This document shows, one piece after another, positions 51,421 through 59,989 of a DNA stretch of 64,000 nucleotides. Under the pieces are notes generated by a model that worked only from the letters and a program-made list of their open reading frames with translations, was not told the origin of the DNA and did not search any database. The position numbers were made by a program, and so were the translations under genes. Source of the stretch: Pseudomonas sp. 5P_3.1_Bac2 (lineage in GTDB: Bacteria > Pseudomonadota > Gammaproteobacteria > Pseudomonadales > Pseudomonadaceae); the NCBI RefSeq assembly GCF_025465995.1, contig NZ_JANLNY010000028.1:1-64000 (forward strand), given 5' to 3'. Positions within the stretch are counted from its first letter, which is position 1, and each line of letters begins with the position of its first letter.

Positions 51421-53529
51421 ATGCCGAGCATAGACGCCCTCGCCGAAAGACTTTCGACCTACCTCGACGGCGACCAAGTTAACTTGGTTCGCCGCGCTTA
51501 CTTCTACGCCGAACAAGCCCACGATGGCCAACGCCGTCGTAGTGGCGAGCCCTATGTCACCCACCCACTCGCGGTGGCCGGCATTCTGGCTGACATGCAC
51601 ATGGACCATCAGAGCCTGATGGCCGCCATGCTGCATGATGTGATCGAAGACACGGGCATCGCCAAAGAAGCCCTCGACGCCCAGTTTGGCGAGTCGGTGG
51701 CGGAACTGGTCGATGGGGTCAGCAAACTGACCCAGATGAACTTCGAGACCAAAGCCGAGGCGCAAGCCGAAAACTTCCAGAAAATGGCCATGGCCATGGC
51801 CCGCGACATTCGCGTGATCCTGGTTAAGCTGGCCGACCGCCTGCACAACATGCGCACCCTGGAAGTGTTATCCGGCGAGAAACGCCGGCGCATCGCCAAA
51901 GAAACCCTGGAAATCTACGCACCCATCGCCAACCGCCTGGGCATGCACAGCATGCGCGTGGAGTTCGAAGACCTAGGCTTCAAGGCCATGCACCCGATGC
52001 GCTCGGAGCGTATCCGCGCCGCGGTGAAACGCGCCCGCGGCAACCGCAAAGAGCTGGTCAACAAGATCCAGGAGTCGATCATCCACTGCCTCACCCGCGA
52101 AGGCATGGAAGGCGAAGTCAGCGGCCGCGAGAAACACCTGTTTGGCATCTATAAAAAGATGCGCGGCAAGCGCCGGGCGTTCAACGAGATCATGGACGTT
52201 TACGCGTTTCGCATCGTCGTCGACAAAGTCGACACCTGCTACCGCGTACTAGGCGCCGTACATAACCTGTACAAGCCCTTGCCGGGGCGCTTTAAGGATT
52301 ACATCGCGATTCCTAAAGCCAACGGCTATCAGTCGCTGCACACCACGCTGTTCGGCATGCATGGCGTGCCGATCGAAATCCAGATCCGCACCCGCGAGAT
52401 GGAAGAGTTAGCCAACAACGGCATCGCCGCCCATTGGCTGTACAAATCCAACGACGATGACCAGCCCAAGGGCAGCCACGCCCGTGCGCGGCAGTGGGTC
52501 AAAGGCGTGCTGGAAATGCAGCAACGCGCCGGCAACTCGCTGGAGTTTATCGAGAGCGTGAAGATCGACCTGTTCCCGGACGAGGTCTACGTCTTCACTC
52601 CCAAAGGCCGGATCATGGAGCTGCCCAAAGGCTCCACGGCGGTGGACTTCGCCTACGCGGTGCACACCGATGTCGGCAACACCTGCATTGCCTGCCGCAT
52701 CAACCGGCGCCTGGCGCCGCTGTCGCAACCGCTGGAAAGCGGCTCGACAGTGGAAATCGTCACCGCTCCCGGCACCCGCGCCAACCCGGCCTGGCTCAAC
52801 TTTGTGGTCACCGGTAAGGCCCGTACGCATATTCGCCACACCCTTAAACAGCAACGCCGCTCCGAGTCGATCAACTTGGGCGAGCGCCTGCTGAACAAGG
52901 TTCTGGCCAGCTTCAATCAGCATCTGGATGCCCTGCCGGTGGAGCGTATCGACGCGGTGCTGGAGGAATACCACCTGGAGCTGACCGAGGACTTGCTCGA
53001 AGACATCGGCTTGGGCAACCGCATGGCTTATGTGGTGGCGCGGCGCCTGCTCAGCGAAAGCAACGAAGCCCTGCCGAGCAGCGAAGGACCACTGGCGATT
53101 CGCGGCACCGAAGGCTTGGTGCTGAGCTACGCCAAGTGCTGTACGCCGATCCCCGGCGACCCCATCGTCGGCCATTTGTCTGCTGGCAAAGGCATGGTCG
53201 TGCACTTGGAAAGCTGCAAGAACATCGGCGAAATTCGCAACAACCCGGATAAATGCATCCAGCTGTCCTGGGCCAAAGACGTCACCGGCGAGTTCAACGT
53301 CGAGCTGCGCGTCGAACTGGAACACCAACGCGGCCTGATCGCCCTGCTGGCTGGCAGCGTCAACGCCGCCGACGGCAACATCGAGAAGATCAGCATGGAC
53401 GAGCGCGACGGCCGTATCAGCGTGGTACAGCTGGTGGTCAGCGTGCATGACCGCGTGCATCTGGCCCGCGTGATTAAGAAGCTGCGTACCCTCACCGGGG
53501 TAATCCGCATCACGCGCGCCCGCGCCTAA
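51421..53529 (+). CDS. spoT: Bifunctional (p)ppGpp synthase/hydrolase SpoT
   Basis: A 702-residue RSH protein. The N-terminal HD hydrolase domain has YVTHPLAVAGILADM, MAAMLHDVIEDTG (HD pair) and VKLADRLHNMRTL. The synthetase domain has DYIAIPKANGYQSLHTTLFG. TGS (YVFTPKGRIMELPKGSTAVD), then the conserved CC region (VLSYAKCCTPIPGD), and a C-terminal ACT domain follow. Full length and intact motifs predict both activities, with hydrolysis dominant as in other SpoT proteins. It is the last gene of gmk-rpoZ-spoT. Confidence 0.98.
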   Translation: MPSIDALAERLSTYLDGDQVNLVRRAYFYAEQAHDGQRRRSGEPYVTHPLAVAGILADMHMDHQSLMAAMLHDVIEDTGIAKEALDAQFGESVAELVDGVSKLTQMNFETKAEAQAENFQKMAMAMARDIRVILVKLADRLHNMRTLEVLSGEKRRRIAKETLEIYAPIANRLGMHSMRVEFEDLGFKAMHPMRSERIRAAVKRARGNRKELVNKIQESIIHCLTREGMEGEVSGREKHLFGIYKKMRGKRRAFNEIMDVYAFRIVVDKVDTCYRVLGAVHNLYKPLPGRFKDYIAIPKANGYQSLHTTLFGMHGVPIEIQIRTREMEELANNGIAAHWLYKSNDDDQPKGSHARARQWVKGVLEMQQRAGNSLEFIESVKIDLFPDEVYVFTPKGRIMELPKGSTAVDFAYAVHTDVGNTCIACRINRRLAPLSQPLESGSTVEIVTAPGTRANPAWLNFVVTGKARTHIRHTLKQQRRSESINLGERLLNKVLASFNQHLDALPVERIDAVLEEYHLELTEDLLEDIGLGNRMAYVVARRLLSESNEALPSSEGPLAIRGTEGLVLSYAKCCTPIPGDPIVGHLSAGKGMVVHLESCKNIGEIRNNPDKCIQLSWAKDVTGEFNVELRVELEHQRGLIALLAGSVNAADGNIEKISMDERDGRISVVQLVVSVHDRVHLARVIKKLRTLTGVIRITRARA

Positions 53530-53761
53530 GCGCCAGCCCCAAGGCGCCTGTTACTACCGAACTAAACCTCGCCTCGCCAGCTTGCAGCAGCGCACCTTGC
53601 GTCTCACCAAGCCTTGGCGCGCCGACTTGGTGCTGAGCGCCTTCGCACTTACATGTCAGACAACTGCGCTTTGACAGCTCCCACACTTTGCACCACCCTA
53701 GACGGCCTCGTCGGCAGCGCTGCGCGCGCGCCCGGCGTTCCTAATTTGTGCAGGAGTTCCC

Positions 53762-54142
53762 ATGAGCAAGAGCGTTATCAGCAGCGACAAGGCCCCAGCG
53801 GCCATCGGCACTTACTCCCAGGCGATCAAGGCCGGCAACACCGTTTACATGTCCGGGCAGATCCCATTGGACCCCAAAACCATGGAACTGGTTGAGGGCT
53901 TTGAAGCGCAAACCGTGCAGGTGTTCGAGAACCTCAAAGCCGTGGCTGAAGCGGCGGGTGGCTCGTTTAAAGACATCGTTAAACTGAATATCTTCCTCAC
54001 CGACCTGTCGCACTTCGCCAAGGTCAACGAAGTGATGGGTCGCTACTTCGAGCAGCCTTACCCAGCGCGCGCCGCCATTGGCGTAGCCGCTCTGCCGCGT
54101 GGCGCGCAGGTTGAGATGGACGCCATTCTGGTTATCGAATAA
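53762..54142 (+). CDS. ridA: RidA 2-iminobutanoate/2-iminopropanoate deaminase
   Basis: A 126-residue canonical RidA with ISSDKAPAAIGTYSQAIKAG, VYMSGQIPLDPKTMELV, IVKLNIFLTDLSHFAKVNEV and the substrate-binding Arg in PARAAIGVAALPRGAQVEMD. It hydrolyses 2-aminoacrylate and related imines produced by PLP enzymes. It follows spoT after 232 bases, a neighbour pair common in gammaproteobacteria. The gap contains no further gene I can support. Confidence 0.95.
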   Translation: MSKSVISSDKAPAAIGTYSQAIKAGNTVYMSGQIPLDPKTMELVEGFEAQTVQVFENLKAVAEAAGGSFKDIVKLNIFLTDLSHFAKVNEVMGRYFEQPYPARAAIGVAALPRGAQVEMDAILVIE

Positions 54143-54315
54143 CCCCTGTGGCGGGGCCTAGCGCCCCGCCCAGCAGCAAAGCGACACCCCCTCCCCGGTG
54201 CAACGCCCCCTGCAAATCCGTCGCCCAGTGCGCACAGCCCGTCTTGCATCAGCACTAACGCGCTCAATAGGCACAATTTAGCGGCCACTAATTGACAAGT
54301 TAATATTTCCTTATT

Positions 54316-54338
54316 GAGAACTATTTGCAATAATACTC
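54316..54338 (+). promoter_or_regulatory. Probable Fur box of the exbB-exbD-tonB operon
   Basis: A 23-base imperfect palindrome begins GAGAACTATT and ends AATAATACTC around a TGC centre; eight of the ten outer base pairs match. Composition and spacing resemble a Fur site of the GATAATGATAATC type. It lies between two TTGACA hexamers (54292 and 54351), about 70-90 bases before the exbB ATG. I could not place a convincing -10. Iron control of this operon is known in pseudomonads; the exact site here is inferred. Confidence 0.55.
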
Positions 54339-54408
54339 GCAATATCTTGCTTGACACCCGCTTTCAGGCGAGTGCAGTACCTACTTCTTCCATTCAGGTC
54401 CGGCCAGT

Positions 54409-55536
54409 ATGTTCTTATCCAGCTCACGCATTCCGACTTCAGCAGCCCCTCAAACTCGCTGGTTGCGCCCACTGTGTGTCGCACTGCTGGCGTTGCTGCC
54501 ACTGAGCAGTTTTGCCGAAGAGCCGACGCCTAGCGCTGTACCTGCCCCTGCCGCCGTAGCCAACCCCGCACAAGCCGCCGTGGCGGCTCCAGCTGGCAGC
54601 GATGCTGCGGCAACCACTCAGGCTGTCGCGCCAAACGCAGTGGACAGCAAAGTCGCGGCGCTGCGCGAGAAGATCGCGACCCTCGGCGACCAAGCCACTG
54701 CCGATCAGATCGAGCAAGTGCAGCAGCAATTCATCACGGACAACCAACTCAACCCGCAAGACGCCGAGAAGCTGCTGGCTGCGGTGCAAGATGATGGCCT
54801 GGCCGACCAAGCTGGTGCCGAAGAGCCCATGCTGCACGACCTGTCGCCCTGGGGCATGTACCAGAACGCTGACGTCGTAGTGAAAAGCGTGATGATCGGC
54901 CTGATCCTGGCGTCGATCCTGACCTGGACCATCTGGGTCGCGAAAACCATCGAGCTGGTTGGCGCTCGCCGCCGCCTGCGCCGCGAACTGCAAGACCTGA
55001 AAAGCGCGCGCAACCTCAACCAAGCCGCCGAGCAAGCCCGCGCCAAGCACAGCTTCAGCACCGTGTTGATTGAAGACGCACAGGACGAAATCAGCCTGTC
55101 GGCCAACAGCAAGCTCAAAGAAGGTATCAAAGAGCGCGTCAGCTTCCGCCTCGAACGTCTGGTCGCCGCTTGCGGTCGTGAGATGAGCAAAGGCACCGGC
55201 GTGCTCGCCACCATCGGTTCCACCGCCCCCTTCGTCGGCCTGTTCGGTACCGTATGGGGCATCATGAACAGCTTTATCGGCATCGCTAAATCGCAAACCA
55301 CTAACCTCGCGGTAGTCGCCCCAGGTATCGCTGAAGCCCTGCTGGCCACCGCGCTGGGTCTGGTGGCTGCGATCCCTGCGGTGATCATCTACAACGTGTT
55401 TGCCCGCTCCATCGCCGGCTACAAAGCGCAGGTCGGTGATGCTTCCGCTCAGGTACTGCTGCTGGTCAGCCGCGATCTCGACCTCGCCACGGCGAACGAG
55501 CGCAACCAAGCTCCAGCCATGGTCAGGGCGGTTTAA
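54409..55536 (+). CDS. exbB: ExbB, TonB-system proton channel subunit
   Basis: A 375-residue MotA/TolQ/ExbB protein with the long N-terminus typical of pseudomonads: a signal-like segment (LCVALLALLPLSSFAEE), an Ala/Pro-rich periplasmic stretch to about 140, then TM1 (about 160-182, VKSVMIGLILASILTWTIWV), a cytoplasmic helical region, and TM2/TM3 around GVLATIGSTAPFVGLFGTVW and LATALGLVAAIPAVIIYNVF. With ExbD it uses proton motive force to energise TonB. It is first in exbB-exbD-tonB. Confidence 0.95.
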   Translation: MFLSSSRIPTSAAPQTRWLRPLCVALLALLPLSSFAEEPTPSAVPAPAAVANPAQAAVAAPAGSDAAATTQAVAPNAVDSKVAALREKIATLGDQATADQIEQVQQQFITDNQLNPQDAEKLLAAVQDDGLADQAGAEEPMLHDLSPWGMYQNADVVVKSVMIGLILASILTWTIWVAKTIELVGARRRLRRELQDLKSARNLNQAAEQARAKHSFSTVLIEDAQDEISLSANSKLKEGIKERVSFRLERLVAACGREMSKGTGVLATIGSTAPFVGLFGTVWGIMNSFIGIAKSQTTNLAVVAPGIAEALLATALGLVAAIPAVIIYNVFARSIAGYKAQVGDASAQVLLLVSRDLDLATANERNQAPAMVRAV

Positions 55537-55540
55537 CAAC

Positions 55541-55966
55541 ATGGGTCTGCACCTAAACGACAGCGGCGATGATCTCCAGGAAAACCATGAGATCAACGTA
55601 ACGCCCTTTATCGACGTGATGCTGGTGCTGCTGATCATTTTCATGGTCGCAGCCCCACTGGCCACGGTAGACGTTAAAATCGATCTGCCGGCCTCCACCG
55701 CCAAACCGGTGCCACGCCCGGATAAACCGATCTACCTGAGCATCAAGGAAGACAAAACCTTGTTCCTCGCCAATGATCAGGTTGAGCCCGAGCAACTGGG
55801 CGCGGCGCTGGACAATCTGACACATTCAGATAAAGACAAGACCATCTTCGTGCGCGGCGACAAAGGTGTTGAATACGCCGACCTGATGGTGGTGATGGAC
55901 AGTCTGCGCAGCGCTGGCTACCTCAAGATTGGCCTGGTTGGTCTGGAGACGGTCGGCGCCAAATGA
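55541..55966 (+). CDS. exbD: ExbD, TonB-system proton channel subunit
   Basis: A 141-residue protein with a short cytoplasmic start, one transmembrane helix containing the essential Asp (NVTPFIDVMLVLLIIFMVAA, about 17-36), and a periplasmic domain (VDIKIDLPAS-type VDVKIDLPASTAKPV; IFVRGDKGVEYADLMVVMD). ATG 55541 lies four bases after the exbB stop. Its stop overlaps the tonB start (ATGA). Confidence 0.97.
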   Translation: MGLHLNDSGDDLQENHEINVTPFIDVMLVLLIIFMVAAPLATVDVKIDLPASTAKPVPRPDKPIYLSIKEDKTLFLANDQVEPEQLGAALDNLTHSDKDKTIFVRGDKGVEYADLMVVMDSLRSAGYLKIGLVGLETVGAK

Positions 55967-56688
55967 ATCCACGCAAACGCAATTTCTACTGGAGCGCCAG
56001 CTTAATCCTGGTACTTGCGGTGCATGTTGGCGTGTTCCTTTGGGCGCTGTACTGGCGCCCTCAAGCTATCACGCTGGAGCCGCCGCCGGCGGCCATGATG
56101 GTTGAGTTGCAGCCGTTGGCCCCACCGCCTCCGCCGCCACCACCGCAGCCGCAAATCGAGCCAGAACCGGAACCCGAGCCACCGAAAGTGGTGGAGGCAG
56201 CGAAGCCGAAACTGGTGATTGAACAGCCTAAGCCCAAGCCTAAACCGCAGAAGCCTAAGCCCAAACCACCGGAGCCCAAGCCGCAACCACCGCAGCCGCA
56301 ACCTGATCCGCAGCCGAGCAATACGCCGCCGGCCGCACCACAACAGGCCGCGCCGCGTAAATCCACAGTTAATCCTGCGGACATGCTGCGCAGTCAGTGG
56401 TTGAGCAAGGTGCACGCGTACTTGAGCAGCCGCATGCATTATCCGCAGCGCGAACGCCGCTTTAACAAGATTGGCGACCGTAAGTCGGTGATGCTGAGTT
56501 TTATCGTCGATGCCAGTGGCTCCATCAGCCAGGCGGAAGTGAAAAACTCCAACGCCAAACCGAGCTTTGACCGCGACGTGTTGCAACAACTGCGCCGCGC
56601 CGGTTCAGTGCCCCGACCACCGGCAGAGTTGTTGTCAGGTGGGCGGATCAGTCTGAACTTCCCACTCAACTTTGAGTTGACCCGCTAA
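55963..56688 (+). CDS. tonB: TonB energy-transducing protein
   Basis: A 241-residue protein. N-terminal membrane anchor (about 9-28, ASLILVLAVHVGVFLWALYW with the functionally important His), a long rigid Pro/Lys/Glu-rich periplasmic region (about 50-130, repeated PKPKP and EPEPEP), and a C-terminal TonB domain (about 150-240; YPQRERRFNKIGDRKSVMLS, LLSGGRISLNFPLNFEL). It transmits energy to outer-membrane siderophore and cobalamin receptors. It overlaps exbD by four bases. Confidence 0.96.
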   Translation: MNPRKRNFYWSASLILVLAVHVGVFLWALYWRPQAITLEPPPAAMMVELQPLAPPPPPPPPQPQIEPEPEPEPPKVVEAAKPKLVIEQPKPKPKPQKPKPKPPEPKPQPPQPQPDPQPSNTPPAAPQQAAPRKSTVNPADMLRSQWLSKVHAYLSSRMHYPQRERRFNKIGDRKSVMLSFIVDASGSISQAEVKNSNAKPSFDRDVLQQLRRAGSVPRPPAELLSGGRISLNFPLNFELTR

Positions 56689-56690
56689 AC

Positions 56691-56718
56691 CTGAGGCCAC
56701 AGCTTGCTGTGGCCTCAG
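56691..56718 (+). terminator. Hairpin terminator after tonB
   Basis: CTGAGGCCACAGC (56691-56703) pairs perfectly with GCTGTGGCCTCAG (56706-56718), a 13-base-pair stem with a minimal loop, followed by CTGTTTCTG. It starts two bases after the tonB stop. Confidence 0.75.
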
Positions 56719-56797
56719 CTGTTTCTGCCCCGCCGAAAACGCTATCCTGCCGGCTACTTATTGCAGCGCTGTGCTGCTGCCCGGGTGAGGAATGATC

Positions 56798-57523
56798 ATG
56801 CGTAGCCTGTCTCTTGTCGTACTTGTCAGTGCCATCCTCACTGGCTGCGCCAGTACCCCGCCGAGTGCAGATGGCACCTGGATCAACCAGACCGCCATCG
56901 ATGCCGCTGCCGCCAGCGGCAACCTGCGTGAAGCCTTGCTGGCTTACGGGCCGAACCTCGAATGGCAGGTCTCCACCGCACAGCAGCACGCCACCTTAAG
57001 CAATGGTTTTGAACAGGCCGAAGGCGATCTGCATGTGCAGCCCGACGGCCGCCTGCGCGTGGACTTCTACGGCGACTATGCAGAGTGGTTAAGCCTGGAC
57101 GGCAACGAGTTGCTGCAAGCCCAGAGCCCTACTGCGCCCGAGCAGCGCTTCAGCCACGTCGAGGGGCCAGATTTAGCCTTGGGCACCAGATTTGAGCACG
57201 CGCTGTATAGCGCCTATCTGGGCGGTAAATGGACCATCGAAGCAGGCGAAGGCCAAGGTGGCTTAGTGCTGTTTAACCCCTACGGTAGCGTCCAGGGCTT
57301 ACCGGGCGCACAGCAGTACGCCCTCTGCCTGGCTGGCGATTGCGCAGCCATGAGCGGCGAGAACGACAGCATTTGGCTGCAACTGGGCGAGCAAGGTCAA
57401 ACCTGGTTGTTCGAGCATAACGGCGATCAACTGCGCATCTTCCAGGCGGTCAACCGCGCCGCCATTGATGAGATGCCCGACTACAGCAAAGGCCCGCAGC
57501 GCTGGTTATTACGCCGGCACTAA
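56798..57523 (+). CDS. Putative outer-membrane lipoprotein, unknown function
   Basis: A 241-residue lipoprotein: MRSLSLVVLVSAILTGCAST with lipobox LTGC, and Ala at the position after the Cys (outer-membrane sorting likely). The mature protein is rich in Trp, Gln and Gly, with short beta-like repeats such as LEWQVSTAQQHATLSN and GRLRVDFYGDYAEWLSL, and a Cys pair YALCLAGDCAA that may form a disulfide. I do not recognise a family. ATG 56798 is chosen because GAGG lies seven bases before it; ATG 56792 is only one base away. It follows the tonB terminator, so it has its own promoter. Confidence 0.78.
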   Translation: MRSLSLVVLVSAILTGCASTPPSADGTWINQTAIDAAAASGNLREALLAYGPNLEWQVSTAQQHATLSNGFEQAEGDLHVQPDGRLRVDFYGDYAEWLSLDGNELLQAQSPTAPEQRFSHVEGPDLALGTRFEHALYSAYLGGKWTIEAGEGQGGLVLFNPYGSVQGLPGAQQYALCLAGDCAAMSGENDSIWLQLGEQGQTWLFEHNGDQLRIFQAVNRAAIDEMPDYSKGPQRWLLRRH

Positions 57524-57612
57524 GCCTCAGGCAAACCTTCAATGTAAATCGCCCAGCACGCTAGCACTTACTTGCGACGGCTCATTAATCGTATTTCGCT
57601 GCTGGCCAGACG

Positions 57613-58473
57613 TCAGCGCGACTCGCTCAGCACCGCGGCATAACCTTCACGGTAGCTCGGATACTGCGGCTGCCAGCCCAAGGCCCGCGCCCGTGCGTTG
57701 CTGCAGCGCTTGCTGCCGGCGCGGCGGCTGATGGTCGGCGGCTCGCTGTGACTGACGCCTAACTGCTGGCGTAGCCACGCCACCACCTCATGCAGCGCTG
57801 CAGGCTGGTTATCCACGCCGATATAGCAGTCAGCCAGCGCCACACCTGCGTGATCGGCTTGCAGCAAATGGGCGAGCAAACCGGCGGCGTCATCGGCATG
57901 AATGCGGTTGCTGTACTGCGCAGGCTCGCTCGCCACCTGATAGCCCGCGCGCACTTGCTTCAGCAGCCACTCACGGCCAGGGCCATAGATCCCGGCTAAA
58001 CGCAGCACAGTGGCAGCCATAGGCGCGTTTAAGACTAGCTGTTCCGCCTCCAGCATGATCCGTCCGGAATAGCCCTGCGCCTCGGCAGGGGCGCTCTCAT
58101 CCAGCCAAGCGCCATCGTTCTGCGCATACACGCCCGTACTGGAGACAAACAGCAGGCGTTTGGGCCGTTGGCCGTGTTGCGCCAACCAACTGAGCACATG
58201 GCTTAAGCCATCGACATAAGCCGCACGATAACCGGCCTCATCGTGGGTGCTTGCAGCCACGCAATAGACCAAGTAATCCAACGCCGCAGTGGGCCAAGTG
58301 GACGGGCAGCAATGGCTGAAGAGATTGCCCGCGACGGGGCGTATGGCGGGGGGTAAGGCCGCGCCGTTGCGGCGCAGGCCATATACCGTCCAGCCGGCTG
58401 CGCTGAGTTGGCAGCCGAGACGGCTGCCGACATCACCACAACCAGCAATCATCAGGGTGGGTGAGGTCGGCAT
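57613..58473 (-). CDS. NAD(P)-binding Rossmann-fold epimerase-like protein
   Basis: A 286-residue short-chain dehydrogenase/epimerase relative (YeeZ-like). The dinucleotide site is LMIAGCGDVGSRLGCQLSAA (about 7-26). A catalytic-like region reads LLFVSSTGVYAQNDGAWLDE, with VLRLAGIYGPGREWLL and NRIHADDAAGLLAHLL further on. The active-site YxxxK is not obvious, so activity is uncertain. AGGAG precedes the ATG. It begins 18 bases after nuoN on the same strand and may be read through from the nuo operon. Confidence 0.85.
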   Translation of the reverse strand: MPTSPTLMIAGCGDVGSRLGCQLSAAGWTVYGLRRNGAALPPAIRPVAGNLFSHCCPSTWPTAALDYLVYCVAASTHDEAGYRAAYVDGLSHVLSWLAQHGQRPKRLLFVSSTGVYAQNDGAWLDESAPAEAQGYSGRIMLEAEQLVLNAPMAATVLRLAGIYGPGREWLLKQVRAGYQVASEPAQYSNRIHADDAAGLLAHLLQADHAGVALADCYIGVDNQPAALHEVVAWLRQQLGVSHSEPPTISRRAGSKRCSNARARALGWQPQYPSYREGYAAVLSESR

Positions 58474-58491
58474 ACTCGCTCCTGACTGGGC

Positions 58492-59967
58492 TTAGTGCAC
58501 CAAGGCGGTGAAGCCCGCTTGTTGCACCAGCTCCAGCAGCGGTTGTGGGTAAACACCCAGAACGAACACCAACAGCGCGACGATCAGCAGCATAATGCCA
58601 CCTGCGCGTTGCGGCCAATGCAGCTCAGCATCGCGGGCATGCAGGCTCGGTTCGAGCATAAACAGGGTGACCATCACACGCAGGTAATAGAACACGCCGA
58701 TGGCGCTACCAATCACCATCACGGCCAGCAGCCACCACTGTTGCGCTTGCACGCCGGCGGCGATGACGTAGAACTTACCGATAAAGCCGGCCGTCAGCGG
58801 GATACCCGCCAGCGACAGCATCATCAACGTCAGCACCGCCGTCAGGTATGGACGGCGCCAGAACAGGCCACGGTACTCGAACAGCGCATCGGCATCACGG
58901 CCGCTATAAGGCGTCGACATCAGAGTGATCACGCCGAACGCACCCAGGCTGGTCAGCACGTAGGTGGCGAGGTACACCCCCACCGCTTCCACGGCCAGGC
59001 CTTTAGTGGCGATCAACGCCACCAGCAGGTAACCGAAGTGGGCAATGGAGGAGTAACCAAGCAGACGCTTGAGGTTGTTTTGCAACAGCGCCAGCAGGTT
59101 ACCGAACAGGATCGAGAACACCGCCAGCAGCGTCAGCAGATCGGTCAGCCAGCCGCCAGCGGTAACCGGCGACATCTGATACAGACGCAGCAGCACGGCG
59201 AATACGGCGACCTTGCTCGCGGTAGCGAGGAACGCCGCCACCGGCGCTGGAGCACCTTCGTATACGTCCGGCGTCCACAGGTGGAACGGGGCCAGCGACA
59301 GTTTGAAGGCCAGGCCGATCAGCATCAGGCCCACACCGATTTGCGCCAGCAGGCTCGGCAGGCCATTGCTGGCCAGCTGTGCACCGATACCGGCGAAGCT
59401 CAGTTGCCCCGACTCGGCGTACAGCAGCGCCATGCCGAACAGCAGGAAGGCCGAACCGGCAGCGGACAGCACCATGTACTTGATGCCGGCCTCCAACGAA
59501 CGCTTGTTGAAGAAGGCGTAAGCGATCATGCCGTAGGTCGGTACCGACAGCAGTTCCAAGCCGATAAACAAACCGGCCAAATGTTGCGCGCTGACCAGCA
59601 CCAGGCCGCCGACCGCCGAGAGCAGCATCAGCAGGTACAGCTCTTCGCGGTTACCCGGATAGCCCTTGCCCGAATCGCCGCCCAGGTAGGCGTGGATCAG
59701 CGTGGTACAGGCCAGAGTCGCAGCGAGCACCACGGCCATGTAGTAGCAGGCGAACTTATCCACCAACAGCAGCGGCGTGACTTCAATCGGCGTGACGCCC
59801 AAGGCAGGCAGCAGCGACAACAGAGCCAAGTTAAGACCGACGACCGACAGGCCGAAGATCATCGAGTGGTTACGCTTCCAGGCAATCGCCAGCATCACCA
59901 GCACCACAGTGGCACTGGCGATGAGTAGCGGCAGCAGCGCTAGAAAATGTTGCGACGTCAGTTGCAT
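58492..59967 (-). CDS. nuoN: NADH-quinone oxidoreductase subunit N
   Basis: A 491-residue antiporter-like membrane subunit of complex I with about 14 helices. Diagnostic stretches include FIGLELLSVPTYGMIAYAF (essential Glu), AFKLSLAPFHLWTPDVYEGA and LLGYSSIAHFGYLLVALIAT with the discontinuous-helix lysines. It forms one of the proton pathways. I start at ATG 59967 (MQLTSQHFLALL; GGAAAG seven bases upstream) rather than 59982. It is the last nuo gene. Confidence 0.96.
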   Translation of the reverse strand: MQLTSQHFLALLPLLIASATVVLVMLAIAWKRNHSMIFGLSVVGLNLALLSLLPALGVTPIEVTPLLLVDKFACYYMAVVLAATLACTTLIHAYLGGDSGKGYPGNREELYLLMLLSAVGGLVLVSAQHLAGLFIGLELLSVPTYGMIAYAFFNKRSLEAGIKYMVLSAAGSAFLLFGMALLYAESGQLSFAGIGAQLASNGLPSLLAQIGVGLMLIGLAFKLSLAPFHLWTPDVYEGAPAPVAAFLATASKVAVFAVLLRLYQMSPVTAGGWLTDLLTLLAVFSILFGNLLALLQNNLKRLLGYSSIAHFGYLLVALIATKGLAVEAVGVYLATYVLTSLGAFGVITLMSTPYSGRDADALFEYRGLFWRRPYLTAVLTLMMLSLAGIPLTAGFIGKFYVIAAGVQAQQWWLLAVMVIGSAIGVFYYLRVMVTLFMLEPSLHARDAELHWPQRAGGIMLLIVALLVFVLGVYPQPLLELVQQAGFTALVH

Positions 59968-59989
59968 GGCATGACTTTCCATTTAACAG

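Noticed and set aside
54292..54356. Exact exbB promoter from the two TTGACA hexamers
   Set aside because: Neither has a convincing -10 at 16-18 bases, so only the Fur-like palindrome is reported.
56130..56340. Pro/Lys/Glu-rich stretch in tonB as a DNA repeat or assembly error
   Set aside because: It is the normal rigid periplasmic spacer of TonB and stays in frame.
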